Origin: Pseudomonadota bacterium
GTDB taxonomy: Bacteria; Myxococcota; Myxococcia; Myxococcales; Myxococcaceae
Direction: 5' to 3'
DNA length: 19,005 nucleotides
Assembly (NCBI GenBank): GCA_023424585.1
Contig: JAFADT010000090.1
Span: forward strand, 1-19,005
Below the pieces are notes generated by a model. The model saw nothing but the letters and a program-made list of their open reading frames with translations. It was not told the DNA's origin and did no database searches. Positions within the stretch are counted from its first letter, which is position 1, and the number at the start of each line of letters is the position of its first letter. Of the stretch, positions 16,525-19,005 are shown in pieces. A program made the translations under genes and the position numbers.

Positions 16525-17004
16525 TTAGCGAGCGCCACCGGCACCGCCACCGCTTCCACCGCCGCGGCGCAGGCTGCCGATGGTGAGGGGATGGCCGTTG
16601 GCCGTCGGCGGCGGCGCGGGGACGCCGTAGATGAGGCGCTGGGGCGGCAGGGACGTCAGGGGCTCGTTCGCCAGGCGGCCGACCGCGGGCGGTGCCGGCG
16701 GTGGCGCGGGCGGGGCTTCCACGGGCTCCGCGGGGGCGCCCCCCACAGCAGTCTGGAAGTGGCCGGGGACGAAGGGCTTGGCGAAGTGCGCGTCCTGACC
16801 CTGGTCGAGCATCCGGAGCATGTGGGTGGCCTCGGACACGTGCTCCTTCTCCTCCGCCGCCAGGTGGAGGAAGAAGGCCTTCACCTCCGGGTCGGAGGAG
16901 TCCTCGGCGAACGCCTCGTACTCGTTGATGGTCTCGAGCTCGCGTGCCAGCACGGCGCGGATGCGCGCGACGTCGGAGCGCTCGGTGTCGGACTTTCCGG
17001 CCAT
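16525..17004 (-). CDS. encB: Encapsulated ferritin-like iron-mineralising cargo protein
   Basis: EncB-type proteins oxidise Fe2+ and deposit iron inside the encapsulin shell. The 159-aa product has an N-terminal two-helix ferritin-like domain with likely iron ligands E22 and E52/H55 (ELETINEYE and EEKEH). A Pro/Ala-rich linker spans about 91-107. A C-terminal shell-docking peptide LTIGSLRR (140-147) is one conservative change from the LTVGSLRR motif reported for M. xanthus cargo. A second, weaker look-alike PLTSLPPQR lies at 115-123. The protein continues past the docking motif with a Gly-rich tail (148-159). The ATG at 17004 agrees with the family start, but the ribosome site (GAGG, 11 bases upstream) is poor. 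Neighbouring encA 63 bases downstream fixes the role. Confidence 0.93.
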   Translation of the reverse strand: MAGKSDTERSDVARIRAVLARELETINEYEAFAEDSSDPEVKAFFLHLAAEEKEHVSEATHMLRMLDQGQDAHFAKPFVPGHFQTAVGGAPAEPVEAPPAPPPAPPAVGRLANEPLTSLPPQRLIYGVPAPPPTANGHPLTIGSLRRGGGSGGGAGGAR

Positions 17005-17036
17005 TGGAGGCGGAACCTCGCAACCCGTGAGGTGAG

Positions 17037-17042
17037 CGTCAA
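17037..17042 (-). promoter_or_regulatory. Candidate -35 box for the enc genes
   Basis: TTGACG on the - strand lies 32 bases before the encB ATG, in the 69-base gap to the divergent murJ. The hexamer 17 bases further on is GAGGTT, a poor -10. I found no Fur-box match and no sigma-54 -24/-12 pair in this gap by eye. Confidence 0.25.
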
Positions 17043-17073
17043 GAGAAACAGCGGTTGAAGGGTTTCCTGCTGC

Positions 17074-18843
17074 ATGCCGAAGAACGCCGGACGTAGAGTC
17101 CGCCCCTTCGTGACCGCCCCCGCCCCCGCTTCGCCGTCCCCGCCCGCCTCCCCGGCCGTCCCCCCACCGTCCGCCGCTGAACGCGGCGCGGGAGGCCGGG
17201 GCGCCATGCTGGTGGCCATCGGCATCCTGGCGTCGCGGCTGATGGGCCTGGTGCGCGAGCGCGTGTTCGCCCACTACCTGGGCAACGCGGAGGCGGCCGC
17301 CGTCTTCAAGGCCGCGCTGCGCATCCCCAACTTCCTCCAGAACCTCTTCGGGGAGGGCGTGCTGTCGGGCTCCTTCATCCCCGTCTATGCCCAACTGCTG
17401 GGCAAGAATGACGCGGACGAGGCGGACCGGGTCGCCGGCGCGGTGTTCGGGCTGCTGGCCCTGGCCACGGGCGTGATGGTGGCGCTGGGCATGCTGGCCA
17501 CGCCGCTGTTCGTGGACCTCATCGCGCCGGGCTTCGAGGGCGGCGAGCGAGACCTGGCCGTGCGCCTGGTGCGCATCCTTTTCCCCGGCACGGGCTTCCT
17601 CGTCTTGAGCGCGTGGTGCCTGGGCATCCTCAACAGCCACCGGCGCTTCCTCCTGTCCTACCTGGCGCCCGTGGTGTGGAACGTCGTCATCATCGCCACG
17701 CTGCTGGGCGTGGGCAGCGCGCACGGGGCGTCCGGGGGCCGCGCCGCCGAGGAGGCCGTGACGGAGTGGCTGGCCTACGGCGTGGTGCTGGGCAGCTTCC
17801 TCCAGTTCGCGGTGCAGGTGCCCACGGTGCTGCGGCTGCTGGGGCGCTTCCGCCCGGTGCTGTCGCTGGCCAGCGCCTCCGTGCGCCAGGTGCTGAAGAA
17901 CTTCGGGCCGGTGGTGCTGGGGCGCGGCGTGGTGCAGTTCAGCGCGTGGGTGGACACCGCCTTCGCGTCGCTCATCTCCAACCGGGCGCTGTCCTCGCTC
18001 CTCTACGCGCAGACCATCTACCTCATCCCGGTGAGCCTCTTCGGCATGGCCGTGTCCGCCGCGGAGCTGCCGGAGATGGCGCGCGCGACGGCGGAAGGCG
18101 AGGCCCAGGCGCACGCGAAGCTGCGGAGCCGCATCGACGCGGGCTCGCGCCGCATCGCCTTCTGGGTGGTGCCGTCCGCCGCCGCGCTCCTCTTCCTGGG
18201 GGACATGGTGAGCGGCGCGCTGCTGCAGACGGGCCGCTTCGGCGCCTCGGACTCACGCTACCTCTGGTACCTGCTGATGGGCGCGGCGGTGGGCCTGGTG
18301 GCGTCGACGGTCGGCCGGCTCTACGCCTCCGCCTTCTACGCGCTGAAGGACCCCAGGACGCCGCTGCGCTACGCCGTCGTGCGCGTGGCCCTGGGCACCG
18401 TGAAGGCCTGGTTCCTGGCGCTCTGGCTGCCGGAGCGGCTGGGCCTCCCCCGGGAGCTGGGGGCTGCCTTCCTCACCTTGTCCAGCGGCATCGTGGCCTG
18501 GGTGGAGACCACGCTCCTGCGCCGCAAGCTGCGTTCAATGGTGGGGCCCGTGGGGCTGCCCTCGGGCCTGCTGCCCCGGCTGTATGGCGCGGCGGTGGTG
18601 GGCGGGCTCGTGGCGCTGGCCGTCAAGCAGGGGTTGACCGGCCTCCTGGGGCCCATGCCCGGAGTGGGGGTGGAGTGGGGCGGGGCGCTGCTCGTGCCGC
18701 CCCGGCTGCACCCGGTGCTGGGCCTGGCGGCGACGGCGGTGCCCTTCGGGGTCGTCTACTTCGCCGTGTCCGCCGCGCTGGGCATCCCGGAGGCGGGCGA
18801 CGTCTTCCGCAAGGTGGGCCGGCGGCTGGGGCTCGCCCGGTAG
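17074..18843 (+). CDS. murJ: Lipid II flippase MurJ (MviN family)
   Basis: MurJ moves lipid II across the inner membrane for peptidoglycan synthesis. The product, up to 589 aa, has the MATE/MOP-type many-helix pattern. Family motifs are SRLMGLVRERVFAHYLG (54-70), IPNFLQNLFGEGVLSGSFIPVY (84-105) and RILFPGTGFLVLSAWCLGILNSHRRFLLSYLAPVVWNVVII, with repeated hydrophobic helices to the C-terminus. About 45 Pro/Ala/Ser-rich residues precede the first helix. The start is uncertain. ATG 17074 has GAAGGG 11 bases upstream. GTG 17110 lies ten bases after a TAGAGT -10-like box, and ATG 17206 falls just before helix 1. I report the longest. It is divergent from encB and unrelated to it in function. Confidence 0.93.
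   Translation: MPKNAGRRVRPFVTAPAPASPSPPASPAVPPPSAAERGAGGRGAMLVAIGILASRLMGLVRERVFAHYLGNAEAAAVFKAALRIPNFLQNLFGEGVLSGSFIPVYAQLLGKNDADEADRVAGAVFGLLALATGVMVALGMLATPLFVDLIAPGFEGGERDLAVRLVRILFPGTGFLVLSAWCLGILNSHRRFLLSYLAPVVWNVVIIATLLGVGSAHGASGGRAAEEAVTEWLAYGVVLGSFLQFAVQVPTVLRLLGRFRPVLSLASASVRQVLKNFGPVVLGRGVVQFSAWVDTAFASLISNRALSSLLYAQTIYLIPVSLFGMAVSAAELPEMARATAEGEAQAHAKLRSRIDAGSRRIAFWVVPSAAALLFLGDMVSGALLQTGRFGASDSRYLWYLLMGAAVGLVASTVGRLYASAFYALKDPRTPLRYAVVRVALGTVKAWFLALWLPERLGLPRELGAAFLTLSSGIVAWVETTLLRRKLRSMVGPVGLPSGLLPRLYGAAVVGGLVALAVKQGLTGLLGPMPGVGVEWGGALLVPPRLHPVLGLAATAVPFGVVYFAVSAALGIPEAGDVFRKVGRRLGLAR
17094..17099 (+). promoter_or_regulatory. Possible murJ -10 box implying a downstream start
   Basis: TAGAGT lies inside the longest murJ reading frame, ten bases before GTG 17110. 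The same GTAGAGT-C/G-CGCC context recurs at the end of the window. If it is the real -10, the ATG at 17074 is not in the mRNA and the protein starts at GTG 17110 with almost no leader. No convincing -35 is visible. Confidence 0.35.
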
Positions 18844-18875
18844 ACGCGGCGCGGCGCACGGCGGCATGGCTGCCC

Positions 18876-18892
18876 CCCAGGCGGTGCCTGGG
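18876..18892 (+). terminator. Hairpin after murJ
   Basis: CCCAGGC (18876-18882) and GCCTGGG (18886-18892) form a perfect 7-bp stem with a 3-base loop, 32 bases after the murJ stop. A second dyad, AACGGAA (18899-18905) with TTCCGTT (18922-18928), follows at once. Neither has a T-run. Together they are the probable 3' end of the murJ transcript. Confidence 0.45.
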
Positions 18893-18957
18893 AGCTCAAA
18901 CGGAATGGAGGACAGGCCCCCTTCCGTTGCGATAGGAGGCCGAATGTGCGGGGGAAG

Positions 18958-18998
18958 GCCGCATGCGGCTTCCTCCGGGCGTGGCGCGCGTGTAGAGT
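18958..18998 (+). promoter_or_regulatory. Palindrome and promoter for a gene beyond the window
   Basis: TAGAGT (18993-18998) is a -10-like box, with TTCCTC (18970-18975) 17 bases upstream as a weak -35. Touching that -35 is the perfect 12-base palindrome GCCGCATGCGGC (18958-18969). The box ends seven bases before the window end, so the next gene probably starts just outside. No coding region could be supported in 18844-19005. Confidence 0.35.
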
Positions 18999-19005
18999 GC
19001 GCCGC

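Noticed and set aside
15286..17058. A 590-codon open frame on the + strand opposite encA and encB
   Set aside because: It is antisense to genes recognised almost residue by residue. Its own product has no recognisable motif.
17005..17073. A Fur box or sigma-54 promoter for encBA
   Set aside because: I read both strands of the gap and found no stretch close to the Fur consensus and no TGGC/TTGC pair with the right spacing.
16525..18114. A 529-codon extension of encB upstream through murJ
   Set aside because: The extra N-terminal part is antisense to murJ and low-complexity; the ferritin-like protein starts naturally at MAGKSDTERSD (17004).

Overview
The window is GC-rich chromosomal DNA with strong third-position G/C bias. 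It looks like a fruiting myxobacterium of the Myxococcaceae/Cystobacterineae group (Myxococcus or Corallococcus type). The main reason is an encapsulin shell protein that matches, from memory, the M. xanthus EncA sequence almost residue for residue, next to an EncB-type ferritin-like cargo gene. Genus-level placement is inference. I see no tRNA, rRNA, CRISPR array, insertion sequence or prophage gene, and nearly all of the window is filled by ordinary chromosomal genes.

Layout. Bases 1-3645 (+ strand) hold energy-metabolism genes: sdhB (succinate dehydrogenase Fe-S subunit), sucC and sucD (succinyl-CoA synthetase) and ndk (nucleoside diphosphate kinase). After a strong hairpin at 3684-3724 comes a siderophore-interacting flavoprotein gene (3827-4642), preceded by a good Fur-box match. 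Bases 4731-8345 (+) form a translation block: rlmN, then rpsP-khpA-rimM-trmD with stop/start overlaps, then rplS, closed by a textbook intrinsic terminator (8391-8422). Bases 8447-11614 (+) hold a large membrane-spanning YhaN/SMC-like protein with degenerate ATPase motifs, a YraN-family protein and rsmI, ending at a convergent hairpin.

The - strand block 11658-17004, read from its promoter end, is encB, encA, an NtrC-type sigma-54-dependent response regulator, an M23 peptidase anchored in the inner membrane, and a predicted outer-membrane beta-barrel protein. murJ (lipid II flippase) runs divergently from encB at 17074-18843. The last 160 bases hold hairpins, a palindrome and a probable promoter for a gene beyond the window.

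How the parts fit. The TCA enzymes SdhB and SucCD act in adjacent steps, and Ndk interconverts nucleoside triphosphates. The S16/RimM/TrmD/L19 genes couple ribosome assembly and tRNA modification, with RlmN and RsmI adding rRNA methylation. EncA and EncB form a protein-shelled iron store, and the Fur-box-preceded flavoprotein fits iron release from ferric siderophores. M23 peptidase and MurJ belong to the cell wall. The items most worth a second look are the YhaN-like protein without a Walker A motif, the encapsulin/NtrC linkage, the Fur box, the EncB tail, and several promoter-associated inverted repeats.
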